NCBI GenBank assembly: GCA_017428245.1
Contig: JAFRRF010000034.1
Location: 62,001 to 126,000 of the forward strand
Origin: Bacteroidales bacterium
GTDB taxonomy: Bacteria; Bacteroidota; Bacteroidia; Bacteroidales; UBA932
Direction of reading: 5' to 3'
Length of the DNA: 64,000 nt
The position numbers and the translations under genes were made by a program. The notes beneath the pieces were generated by a model, which saw nothing but the letters and a program-made list of their open reading frames with translations, did no database searches and was not told the origin of the DNA. Each line of letters opens with the position of its first letter. Within the stretch, counting starts at the first letter, position 1. Positions 35,356 through 43,435 of this stretch are shown here, in pieces.

Positions 35356-37200
35356 CTAGTTGAATTCAAGGATGGCGGCGGTCCCGGCCGGGACGATATA
35401 CGGCTCGTCGACCCTCACCCGCTCGCCGGTGATCACGTTTTTGCCTTTCTGTGCAAATTTAACGGTTATTTCCGAGAAGTGGTTCCAGTCCACCGCGTAA
35501 ACTTCCTCCCCGCCGTTGAGGATTACCATCACGCCCTGGTTCTTCACCGTCCGGAAATATACGTACACGTTCCGGGAATCGGGACGGAAATGGATGAAAT
35601 CGCCCTCTGCCACGGCCTTGGAGTTCTTGCGCCAGGTAAAGAGTTCGGACACGTACTTGCGCAGGACGATCTGTTCGCGGGTGAACTCGCCCCAGGGCAT
35701 GTCCACGCGCTCCTGCGAGTGGCCCACGGTGCCGTCGGCACTGGTCAGGCCGTACTCGTCGCCGTAGTAGAGCTGCGGGACGCCGCGCATCGTGGCCAGC
35801 AAGGCATAGGCCATCTTCATCTTGCCCGGATCGCCGCCCAGCTCGTGGGCCAGGCGAGGCGTGTCGTGGTTGCCCAGGAATACGAGGATGTCGGACGGAT
35901 CGTCATACAGCCAGTCGAGCGCCAGGGAATTGTAGATACGCAGCAGGCTCGGCTCCCACGACGTCCCTTCCTGCGTCAGCGCGGAGAGAGTCGCGAACAT
36001 CAGCGGGAAGTCCATTACCGAAGGGAGATGGGAGTTGTAGCCGTCGTTCTGCCTGTGGCCTTCCCAATACGAGCAGGAGGCCACGTCACCGAACCAGACC
36101 TCGCCTACGATGTTCAGGTTCTTATACTCGTCGCGGATGGCCTTCGTCCAGGCGGCGATGCCTTTCTTGTCGGAGTACGGGAAAGTGTCCACCCGCAGAC
36201 CGTCCAGATCGGCCCACTCAACCCACCAGACCGCCATCTGCACGAGATACTGACGCACCAGCGGGTCGGCCAGGTTCATGTCGGGCATCGTAGTGTCGAA
36301 CCAACCCTTCACACAACTCTCCTTGTCCACTTCCGCAGCGTGCGGGTCATTGTGCGTGGACATCGCCGCATTGGTGCGGCGGAGTTTCTCCCCGCCCCGA
36401 TTCAGGTTTTCCGGATAGTTGATCCAGTTCTTCGAAGGCAGGTCCTGCATCCACCAGTGCGCCGTCCCGCAATGGTTCGGCACCATGTCCATGATCACCT
36501 TCAGGCCTTTGTTGTGCGCCTTTTCGACCATCGTGCGATACAGGTCGTTGGTGCCGTAACGCGGGTCGATGCGGTAGTAGTCGGCGCAGGCATAGCCGTG
36601 GTAGGAATAGCTTTTCTCGTTGTCGAAGGTCAGCGGCGTAGGCCAGATGGCCGTCGCGCCGAGACTCACGATGTCGTCGAGATGGTCGATGATGCCCTGG
36701 ATATCACCACCGTGGCGGCCACCGAGGTTCTTCGGGTCGGCTTTCTCCACGGCATCCTTCGAAGAGTCGTTCTTCTTGTCGCCATTGGCGAAACGGTCGG
36801 GCATCAGCAGGTACACGGCATCGGCCGGGCCGAAGGAAGCGCGCTTGGCCGAACCTTCCCGGCGCTTTTCCAGGTCATAGTTGAAGTCGATCTGCCGGCC
36901 GTCGGTCGTCACCAGGTTGAACGCATAGGTTCCCGGGGCGAGCCGGTTGCCGATCTTGACCTCCACGAAAAGATAGTCCGGATTGTCGGTCGAGGTTACC
37001 TTCCCGATGGAGAGGCCCTTGACGGTCGCATCGACCGACACCTTCGAACCCGCAATGTTTTTCCCGTGGATCATCAGCTGCAGGTCGGTGTTCATCCCGA
37101 CCCACCAGCAGGGCGGCTCGATCCGGTCGATCGGGTCCGCCCGCAGCACCATCGCACTGAGCAGTGCCATCGCAACGAGCAGCAACTTACTCCGTGACAT
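35356..37200 (-). CDS. susA: SusA-like neopullulanase/cyclomaltodextrinase (GH13), exported
   Basis: 614 aa with a signal peptide (MSRSKLLLVAMALLSAMVLRA), an N-terminal beta-sandwich (about 25-115) and a GH13 barrel. Region I is DMVPNH, the nucleophile Asp is about 338 (GLRVDT), the acid/base Glu about 367 (GEVWF) and the third carboxylate Asp about 446 (GNHDT). The segment MPDRFANG…GRHGGDIQGI is typical of SusA. It has no lipobox, consistent with a periplasmic enzyme that cuts imported maltooligosaccharides. The start overlaps the end of the upstream amylase by 14 bases; an ATG at 37218 is an alternative. Confidence 0.9.
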   Translation of the reverse strand: MSRSKLLLVAMALLSAMVLRADPIDRIEPPCWWVGMNTDLQLMIHGKNIAGSKVSVDATVKGLSIGKVTSTDNPDYLFVEVKIGNRLAPGTYAFNLVTTDGRQIDFNYDLEKRREGSAKRASFGPADAVYLLMPDRFANGDKKNDSSKDAVEKADPKNLGGRHGGDIQGIIDHLDDIVSLGATAIWPTPLTFDNEKSYSYHGYACADYYRIDPRYGTNDLYRTMVEKAHNKGLKVIMDMVPNHCGTAHWWMQDLPSKNWINYPENLNRGGEKLRRTNAAMSTHNDPHAAEVDKESCVKGWFDTTMPDMNLADPLVRQYLVQMAVWWVEWADLDGLRVDTFPYSDKKGIAAWTKAIRDEYKNLNIVGEVWFGDVASCSYWEGHRQNDGYNSHLPSVMDFPLMFATLSALTQEGTSWEPSLLRIYNSLALDWLYDDPSDILVFLGNHDTPRLAHELGGDPGKMKMAYALLATMRGVPQLYYGDEYGLTSADGTVGHSQERVDMPWGEFTREQIVLRKYVSELFTWRKNSKAVAEGDFIHFRPDSRNVYVYFRTVKNQGVMVILNGGEEVYAVDWNHFSEITVKFAQKGKNVITGERVRVDEPYIVPAGTAAILEFN

Positions 37201-38557
37201 CTTCCAGTTCGGTTTCATCGCAGTCGCCGAAGCAGTCGCCCACACTGAAGATGATGTGGTAGCCGTGCGCCGGCAGTGTAAAATCACAATCCTTGGTCAC
37301 AAGATGGTTCTCCACCTTGTAGCTCACCTCTTTGTCGGAGAAATTGAACATCGCCAGGCACATGTCGCCCAGCGTTTCGCGCTCGAAGGCGAAGATCTGC
37401 TCGGGATGATCGGTCGGCAGTACCGACATGTTTCCGCCCCACGGGGAAATCCACAGGCAGGAGTGTTCGTCGCGCAACGCAATGAGTTTCTTGTAGAACT
37501 CCGTCATGCCGAGCGGATCTTCACTCCAGTCAATCGGATCTTTCTCGAAGAATTCCAGCCGTTTGGGCAGGCAAATCTCGTCGCCGTTGTAGAGCATCGG
37601 AATGCCGGGCAGCATGAACGAGAGCACGGCGTACTGCTTGACGGCATCACCGTACATCTCGGTATTGGTGCCCATCCACGAGTTCTGGTCGTGGTTGGAG
37701 AGGAAGTTCATGGCCAGGGTGCCGGCCGGCATGCCGGTCGCATCAGCGTAATTCACGTAGAAGTCAGCCAGGTCGTTGGCGTTCTTCTCGCCCTTGGCCA
37801 GGTCATACCACAGATGCATCTGCTGCCAGGCATAGTAGGCGTCGAAAGCGTTCTTCTGCAGGGCCGGGTTCTCGGCCTCGGCCAGGAAGAACAGGGCATC
37901 GGGATGCGCGGCCCGGAAATCGCCGAAGGCCTTCTCCCAGAAATCGGTCGGCACTTCGGAAGCCACATCGCAGCGGAAGCCGTCGACACCGCGGTCGACC
38001 CAGAATTTCATCTGCGCCTCCATGGCCTCGTACAACGCGGGATTGTTCTCATAGTTGAGATGGGCGATATCGGTCCAGTCGTACTGCGTGGCCAGGTTGC
38101 CGAGGGAATCGAGGAAATACCAGTCCTTGTGCTCCACCGTCCAGGCGTGGTCACGGCCGGTGTGGTTGGCCACCCAGTCGAGGATTACCTTGAAGCCCTT
38201 CTCGTGGGCGGCGGCCAGGAAGTGGTCGAAGTCTTCCAGCGTGCCGAACTCAGGGTTCACGGCACAGTAGTCCTGCACGGCATAGTAGCTGCCGAGGGTT
38301 CCCTTGCGGCCTTCCACGCCGATGGGATGGATGGGCATCAGCCAGAGGATGTCGACGCCCAGGTCGGCGAGGCGGTTGAGCTGCGTTTCGGCGGCCGCGA
38401 AGGTGCCCTCGTCGGAGAACTGGCGGACGTTGACCTGATAGATGACGGCCTTCTGAGCCCATTCGGGATGCTTGACGGTCGTGAAATTGGCTTCCGGAGC
38501 CTTTTTGCAGCCAAACAGGCAGCTCAGCAGAAGCAGGAGGGTCAGGATCTTTTTCAT
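37187..38557 (-). CDS. GH13 alpha-amylase lipoprotein
   Basis: 456 aa with a lipobox ending at Cys 17 (CLFGC). It consists of a GH13 barrel with little else. Region I is LDWVANH, the nucleophile Asp about 197 (GFRCDVA), the acid/base Glu about 227 (FLAEAENP) and Asp about 290 (LSNHDQN). The C-terminal extension is acidic and has two cysteines (GDCFGDCDETELEDVTE). The shortness suggests a simple oligosaccharide-degrading enzyme. It lies 11 bases after another GH13 gene in the same operon. Inner or outer membrane placement cannot be told from the lipobox. Confidence 0.9.
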   Translation of the reverse strand: MKKILTLLLLLSCLFGCKKAPEANFTTVKHPEWAQKAVIYQVNVRQFSDEGTFAAAETQLNRLADLGVDILWLMPIHPIGVEGRKGTLGSYYAVQDYCAVNPEFGTLEDFDHFLAAAHEKGFKVILDWVANHTGRDHAWTVEHKDWYFLDSLGNLATQYDWTDIAHLNYENNPALYEAMEAQMKFWVDRGVDGFRCDVASEVPTDFWEKAFGDFRAAHPDALFFLAEAENPALQKNAFDAYYAWQQMHLWYDLAKGEKNANDLADFYVNYADATGMPAGTLAMNFLSNHDQNSWMGTNTEMYGDAVKQYAVLSFMLPGIPMLYNGDEICLPKRLEFFEKDPIDWSEDPLGMTEFYKKLIALRDEHSCLWISPWGGNMSVLPTDHPEQIFAFERETLGDMCLAMFNFSDKEVSYKVENHLVTKDCDFTLPAHGYHIIFSVGDCFGDCDETELEDVTE

Positions 38558-38568
38558 ATTGTGATGTT

Positions 38569-40608
38569 TTATTTGATGATTGCGAAAGATACGGGGGCCA
38601 CTTCGACGGAGAGGGTATTCTTACCGTCGCAGGTCAGGCCGCAGGGCAGCGTAAGATCGACCGTGCGGGCCTCAGCGCCCTTGTTGAGCACGGTCACGAC
38701 CGTCTCGCCCATATAGCTGCGGGAGTAGGCCAGCACGTCGCGGTCGGCCAGGAGGAGTTTATAGTCGCCGAAAATCAGCGGCATTTCTTCGTTGTGGAGA
38801 GCGGCCAGGCGTTTCGTGCAGGCGAGCACGTCCTGTTCGGCGGGCGTAAGCTCGTCGCCGAACTGCATCCAGCGGCGGTTGTCCGGGTCGTTGGCGCCGG
38901 GCTGGCCGAATTCATCGCCGTAGTAGATGCAGGGCACGCCCGGAATCGTGAAGTTGAGGGCGTGGAGCATCTCCAGGTATTTGTAGCCTACCGGGTTGGT
39001 AACACGGATATCGCGGTGCCAGCCGGCCAGTTTCTGGTCCTCATCCTGGCTCACGTCACCGCTGGCCAGGCACACATAGCGGGAGCGGTCGTGGTTGCCG
39101 GTGATGTTGCCCATCAGGTGATGCCAGCCATAGACGGCCAGGTCCTCGGCGATACGGCCGGAGAGGCCTTCGAAGGAGCCGTCCGGACGGGTGGTCGCCC
39201 AGATGTAGGTGTCATACACGTTGAAGTCGAACTGGGCGTCCTGCATACCGGGCTTGACGTAGGAGTTGATGAGCGCCGTAGAGCCGTAGGTCTCGCCGAT
39301 CTGGTAGAAATGGCGGTCCGGCAGGCTGTCGTAGAGCTTGCGTGTGAGCAGGCGCCAGTATTGCTCGGGAACGTGTTTGGTGGCGTCGTGACGGAAGCCG
39401 TCGAAGTCGAAGTGCTGCACCCAGAAGAGCGCCGAGTCGGTGAGCTGGGCGCAGATGTCGGCCCGCTCCAGGTCAAGCGTGGGAATATGGTCGTCGAACC
39501 AGGTGGTCAGGCGGAATTCGTCGTAGAGCTGGCGGTTCGGCCGGCCGTCCGGCGTGTCGGACGGCGTCGTCCAGTCGGGATGCGCGGTCAGCGTCGGGCT
39601 CTGGATGTGCATATGGTTCGACACATAGTCGAGGATGACGTTCTTGTTGTCCTTATGCGCCTTGTCGAGCAGGTCGCGGAGTTCGGCCTCGGTGCCGTAG
39701 CGCACGTCGACGGCCGTGGCGTAGAAGGGCCAGTAGCCGTGGTAACCGCTGAACTGCGTCTCGGGATCGTGAATCTGGCCCCAGGCGTTGAACGGATTCT
39801 GGGTGATCGGCGAGAGCCAGATGGTGGTCACGCCCAGCGAGTCGAAGTAGCCGCTCTCGAGGGTCCGGGTCACACCGAGGATGTCGCCGCCCCAGTAATC
39901 CACCTTGTGATGGACTTTCGGGCTGTTGAGCGGCATGTCGTTGTCGGTGCGGCCGTCCACAAAGCGGTCGACCATCAGGGAGTAGAGCACCTGGGCGTGG
40001 TAGTCATCGCGCTTGAGTTCCCCGGTATCGCGGATGATGCGGCCGTAGGCAAGCGGGACGAGGATGTCATTGCCGAGGCCGGCGGCATTGGCACAGAAGG
40101 CCCGGATATAGGAGCGTTCCAACTCTCTGGCGTTGCGCGGCACGGTGATTTCCAACTTATTGCGGTCGATTACGCGGATGCCGTGCTTTTTGTCGAGAAT
40201 GGTGTTCTGCCAGAGCACCTGAACGTCATCGGCCTGGTTCTCGATCAGGATATAGAACTTGTCGTCCTTCCCGGGGACGGGCGCGGTGGTGATGAACGGG
40301 GCTTTCGCCGGGTCGGCTCCGGCCATTTTTTCAGGCAGATGGTTCTTGAGCACCAGGGCGGCCTTCTGTCCCTGCGAGGTGATTTCCAGATAGCGCAGCC
40401 ACGGGTCCGACGAAGTCACGGAAATCTGCATCGTGTCCATCGTCGGCAGAGTCGGGAAATAGTCGCGGAGAATCACGGTGTTGGAGGCCTGCTCCAGCAG
40501 GCAGGGGCTCGCCAGCGGGCCGCCGTCGAACTGCGGAGCCGGCGCCACTTTCACGTGGCCGCATCCCGCCGCCACGAGCAAGATCAAGAGGAACGATAGT
40601 TTACGCAT
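38569..40608 (-). CDS. Large GH13 alpha-amylase-family lipoprotein with N-terminal domains
   Basis: 679 aa with a lipobox at Cys 16 (VAAGC). Residues about 25-190 form beta-rich N-terminal domains that could bind glucan. The catalytic barrel starts near 205 (LYSLMVDRFVDG), with nucleophile Asp about 408 (GFRHDA), Glu about 439 (QIGET) and Asp about 507 (TGNHDRSR). It is the first gene of the six-gene operon. A -7 box only 6 bases before the ATG suggests a leaderless or nearly leaderless transcript. It differs from SusA and SusG in domain order, so it is probably a third specificity, such as a pullulanase-type activity. Confidence 0.88.
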   Translation of the reverse strand: MRKLSFLLILLVAAGCGHVKVAPAPQFDGGPLASPCLLEQASNTVILRDYFPTLPTMDTMQISVTSSDPWLRYLEITSQGQKAALVLKNHLPEKMAGADPAKAPFITTAPVPGKDDKFYILIENQADDVQVLWQNTILDKKHGIRVIDRNKLEITVPRNARELERSYIRAFCANAAGLGNDILVPLAYGRIIRDTGELKRDDYHAQVLYSLMVDRFVDGRTDNDMPLNSPKVHHKVDYWGGDILGVTRTLESGYFDSLGVTTIWLSPITQNPFNAWGQIHDPETQFSGYHGYWPFYATAVDVRYGTEAELRDLLDKAHKDNKNVILDYVSNHMHIQSPTLTAHPDWTTPSDTPDGRPNRQLYDEFRLTTWFDDHIPTLDLERADICAQLTDSALFWVQHFDFDGFRHDATKHVPEQYWRLLTRKLYDSLPDRHFYQIGETYGSTALINSYVKPGMQDAQFDFNVYDTYIWATTRPDGSFEGLSGRIAEDLAVYGWHHLMGNITGNHDRSRYVCLASGDVSQDEDQKLAGWHRDIRVTNPVGYKYLEMLHALNFTIPGVPCIYYGDEFGQPGANDPDNRRWMQFGDELTPAEQDVLACTKRLAALHNEEMPLIFGDYKLLLADRDVLAYSRSYMGETVVTVLNKGAEARTVDLTLPCGLTCDGKNTLSVEVAPVSFAIIK

Positions 40609-40614
40609 AACATA

Positions 40615-40622
40615 CAAAGATA
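40615..40622 (-). promoter_or_regulatory. -7 promoter box for the six-gene GH13 operon
   Basis: TATCTTTG on the minus strand, ending 6 bases before ATG 40608. Transcription would start at about the start codon. Confidence 0.6.
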
Positions 40623-40634
40623 ATCTTTTTTTTG

Positions 40635-40642
40635 TATCTTTG
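40635..40642 (+). promoter_or_regulatory. -7 promoter box for susG-like gene
   Basis: TATCTTTG on the plus strand, ending 6 bases before ATG 40649, divergent from the box at 40615-40622. Confidence 0.6.
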
Positions 40643-40648
40643 GGAGTT

Positions 40649-42598
40649 ATGATGAAACGATTTACCCAGATTCTCGCACTGTTGGGCGCCATGCTGCTGC
40701 TCACCGCGTGCCCCGATCCGATCGTACCGGACGACGACTCCACGACGAACGATACCTGGAGGCAACAGGCTTCCAAGGAGAAACTTTCGGGCATCACCTA
40801 TCAGTTGAATGTCTACAGTTTCGCCGACAGCGACGGCGACGGCTGGGGCGACATCCGCGGTATCACCAATCACCTCGACTACCTCGACAGCATCGGCGCC
40901 ACAGCCCTGTGGCTCTCGCCGATCCACGAAGCGATGTCGTACCACGGATACAACGTAAACGACTACTATTCCGTCAGCCGTAAACTTGGCACCGAAGCGG
41001 ACCTGAAAGATCTGATTGACAAGGCCAAGGCGAAGAATATCGGCATTTACCTCGATTTCGTGCTCAACCACAGCGGCAAGGACAACGGCTGGTTCAGGGC
41101 CGCGGTCGCCGATCCGTCCAGCAAGTACCACGATTACTATGTATTCTCCGGCCAATCGGGAGAATCCACGACCGGCGGTATGGGCACCTGGTATTCGGTT
41201 TCCAGCGGAAATATCGGCTATGACGGATTGCTGCATTTCAAGCTCGACGTTTCGAATGCCTCCCAGCCCAAGCTGACCATTACGCAGGCGACGGGTTCGG
41301 CCCAGAGCGGCAATACCGACACTTCGGTCAAGTGGTTCATCTACGAGAACAACGCCATCCGGATGTACAAGACGGGCGACAATCTTTATGAGATCACGCT
41401 CCATATCAAGAATGACTGGGGCGTCCTGGTGAAGGACGACGCCACCCAGTGGGGCGACCACAAGTGGGGGGCGAAGGCGGACGACAAGGTCGTCGAATTC
41501 GGCAAGCCCAAGACCCTCGTCAAGGGCGATGCCGCGAACGACATCACCTTCGGCGGCTCCAGCATCCAGTATTGGGCCAGTTTCGACGCTTCGATGCCCG
41601 ACCTTTATTATGGTCCGCATGCCAAGGCGTCCGAGTCGGCTGCCTTCAAGGACCTGGCTGCTGCGGCCGACAAGTGGATCAATCTGGGCGTGGCGGGCCT
41701 GCGCCTCGACGCCGTCATCTGGATCTACCAGAACAACACGGCCGCCAACGTGTCGTTCCTCAAGCAATGGTACGACCGCTGCAACAGCTCCTGGAAGGCC
41801 GCCGGCGGCAAGGGCGACTTCTATATGGTGGGCGAAGCCTGGTGCGACAACGCCGAGAAGATGGCACCCTATTACGAGGGTCTGCCGTCGAATTTCAATT
41901 TCTATTATTACTGGACGCTCAAGGACCGCATCGGCAAAGGCAAAGGCGACGACTTCGCCCGGACCGTCGTCTATTTCCAGAACCTGTTCCGCGGCTACCG
42001 CAGCGACTTCATCGACGCCATCAAGCTCACCAACCACGATGAGGACCGTGCCGCCAACGACCTGGGCCGCGACGTGGCCAAGGAGAAACTGGCTGCCGCC
42101 GTGCTGCTGACCTCTCCGGGCAAGCCCTACATCTATCAGGGCGAGGAACTCGGTTACTGGGGCAACAAGAGCAAAGGCGACGAATACGTCCGCGCCCCCA
42201 TCAAGTGGACGCGGAGCGGCAGCGTGCCTTCCACGGCCCTGAACGGCAAGGTGGACAACAGCATGCTGACGGCCGACATTTCCGTCGAGGCGCAGGAACA
42301 GAGCGCATCTTCCGTGCTGCGCGTCTACCGCGACTTCGCGCAGGCACGCAATGCCTGGAAAGCCCTGGCCAAGGGGCAGATCGAGGAAATCACCAGTCCG
42401 AACGCCGCCGTGGCGCTCTGGAAGATGTCGTACGAAGGACAGACCGTCCTGGTGGCCCATAACTTCGGCAGCGGCACCGCCGCCTTCGCCGTGACGGGCT
42501 ACACGACCGACAAGATGATCGTCTCCAACGGCGTCGCCGACGGCTCCAGCGGCCTGCTCTCCCTCGGCCCCTACGCTTCCGCCGTGTTCCTGCAATAA
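40649..42598 (+). CDS. susG: SusG-like surface alpha-amylase lipoprotein with CBM58-like insertion
   Basis: 649 aa; lipobox LLLTAC at Cys 21. The GH13 barrel has nucleophile Asp about 354 (GLRLDAVIW), Glu about 396 (VGEAW) and Asp about 464 (LTNHDEDR). Residues about 193-302 interrupt the barrel between LLHFKLDVSNASQPKL and NDITFGGSSIQYW; an insertion here corresponds to the starch-binding CBM58 module of Bacteroides SusG. SusG is the outer-surface enzyme that cuts starch before import. ATG 40649 and 40652 are consecutive and both usable. It is convergent with the susE/F end, with the toxin-antitoxin pair in between. Confidence 0.92.
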   Translation: MMKRFTQILALLGAMLLLTACPDPIVPDDDSTTNDTWRQQASKEKLSGITYQLNVYSFADSDGDGWGDIRGITNHLDYLDSIGATALWLSPIHEAMSYHGYNVNDYYSVSRKLGTEADLKDLIDKAKAKNIGIYLDFVLNHSGKDNGWFRAAVADPSSKYHDYYVFSGQSGESTTGGMGTWYSVSSGNIGYDGLLHFKLDVSNASQPKLTITQATGSAQSGNTDTSVKWFIYENNAIRMYKTGDNLYEITLHIKNDWGVLVKDDATQWGDHKWGAKADDKVVEFGKPKTLVKGDAANDITFGGSSIQYWASFDASMPDLYYGPHAKASESAAFKDLAAAADKWINLGVAGLRLDAVIWIYQNNTAANVSFLKQWYDRCNSSWKAAGGKGDFYMVGEAWCDNAEKMAPYYEGLPSNFNFYYYWTLKDRIGKGKGDDFARTVVYFQNLFRGYRSDFIDAIKLTNHDEDRAANDLGRDVAKEKLAAAVLLTSPGKPYIYQGEELGYWGNKSKGDEYVRAPIKWTRSGSVPSTALNGKVDNSMLTADISVEAQEQSASSVLRVYRDFAQARNAWKALAKGQIEEITSPNAAVALWKMSYEGQTVLVAHNFGSGTAAFAVTGYTTDKMIVSNGVADGSSGLLSLGPYASAVFLQ

Positions 42599-42600
42599 TT

Positions 42601-42627
42601 TGATATCATTTGTTTTGATTGATATCA
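42601..42627. promoter_or_regulatory. Paired palindromic operator of the toxin-antitoxin promoter
   Basis: TGATATCA occurs at 42601-42608 and at 42620-42627, 19 bases centre to centre, on either side of the -33 TTTG. Each copy is a perfect palindrome. Two dimers of the RHH antitoxin binding here would block the promoter; this is inference from position. Confidence 0.6.
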
Positions 42628-42644
42628 TTTTTTCCATATCTTTG
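42614..42644 (+). promoter_or_regulatory. Promoter of the toxin-antitoxin pair
   Basis: TTTG at 42614-42617 (-33), a 19-base spacer, and TATCTTTG at 42637-42644 (-7) match the Bacteroidota consensus. ATG 42662 follows 17 bases later. Confidence 0.75.
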
Positions 42645-42661
42645 CAAAAAAAAGCAAAGAT

Positions 42662-42958
42662 ATGGACACCGCAACCCCTACTGTAAAGAATGGAAAGGTC
42701 CAGGCCATCCTGCGGATGGACGTCAAGACCTACGAGGCCATCCGCCGGGCAGCCCGGCGGAGCAACCGCTCCTTCAACCGCTACGCGGTCGAAACGCTGG
42801 AAGAAGCGGTCAATCCCAAGCCGGTTAAAAAATATCGGCTGGAAGACATTAAAGCAAATCCTGTTCTGGAGTCTTTCATTGTCCCGTCCCTGAGCTTCAC
42901 AAAAGAAGAAATTGAAGCTGACTATAAACTCCAGAGAATACTTAGGAAAGAGCTATGA
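42662..42958 (+). CDS. RHH-type antitoxin
   Basis: 98 aa. Residues about 12-50 (VQAILRMDVKTYEAIRRAAR…) fit a ribbon-helix-helix DNA-binding domain with a beta-strand followed by two helices. The C-terminal part (YRLEDIKANPVLESFIVPSL) is the probable toxin-binding tail. It overlaps the PIN gene by 4 bases, the normal order of antitoxin before toxin. The paired TGATATCA palindromes at its promoter suggest autoregulation. The DNA here is clearly richer in A/T than the surrounding glycan genes, which points to recent acquisition. Confidence 0.82.
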   Translation: MDTATPTVKNGKVQAILRMDVKTYEAIRRAARRSNRSFNRYAVETLEEAVNPKPVKKYRLEDIKANPVLESFIVPSLSFTKEEIEADYKLQRILRKEL

Positions 42959-43380
42959 AACGGGTTTTTCTTGATACCAATGTCCTGCTGGACGGGTTGG
43001 ACTCTCAAAGAGAGCAGCATTTCTGGGGTCAAATGCTCCTTAGTCTTTCCAAAGATGGCGCTATCACAGGCATCACCTCAACACAGTGTCTGGTAGATTT
43101 TTCATATATCTATACGAAAGGAAAGAAAGTGCGCGTATCTGAATTAAAGGAGCTCATTCAGGACCTGAACAATCTTCTGACCATCCAGGACACGACCCGG
43201 AACGATCTCCTGCTGGCCGCATCGCACTACACCGACGATTATGAAGACGCCGTCCTGGCGGCCGTCGCCCTAAGTGCTGACTGCGACGTCATCGTCACCC
43301 GCGACAAAGATTTCGACGCCCCCTTCGGGCTGCCCATCGTCAGCCCCGACGAGTTCTGCCGGGAATTCATTGAAGAATAA
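42955..43380 (+). CDS. PIN-domain toxin (VapC-like RNase)
   Basis: 141 aa PIN-domain protein. Acidic metal-binding residues are Asp7 (FLDTNVLLDG), DDYEDAVLAA near 94-104 and TRDKDF near 115-120, as in VapC endoribonucleases. The ATG lies in the antitoxin stop region (ATGA), showing translational coupling. VapC toxins cleave tRNA or rRNA and arrest growth when the antitoxin is lost; the target here is unknown. It is placed between the convergent susG and susE/F genes, an unusual location for a mobile stress module. Confidence 0.85.
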   Translation: MKRVFLDTNVLLDGLDSQREQHFWGQMLLSLSKDGAITGITSTQCLVDFSYIYTKGKKVRVSELKELIQDLNNLLTIQDTTRNDLLLAASHYTDDYEDAVLAAVALSADCDVIVTRDKDFDAPFGLPIVSPDEFCREFIEE

Positions 43381-43414
43381 AAAAAATGCCCGGTCGCGGA
43401 AAGCGGCCGGGCAT
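43379..43414 (-). terminator. Rho-independent terminator of the Sus operon
   Basis: ATGCCCGG…CGC at 43386-43397 pairs with GCG…CCGGGCAT at 43403-43414 with one wobble. On the minus strand it is followed by a T run (A at 43379-43386 on plus). It lies 22 bases past the susE/F stop at 43436. Confidence 0.85.
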
Positions 43415-43435
43415 CATTGCGCTTAAGGATCACGG

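Noticed and set aside
35014..40599. Long plus-strand open frames opposite the GH13 operon
   Set aside because: The minus-strand frames carry complete GH13 active sites, lipoboxes and tight operon spacing; the plus-strand frames show only shadow composition.
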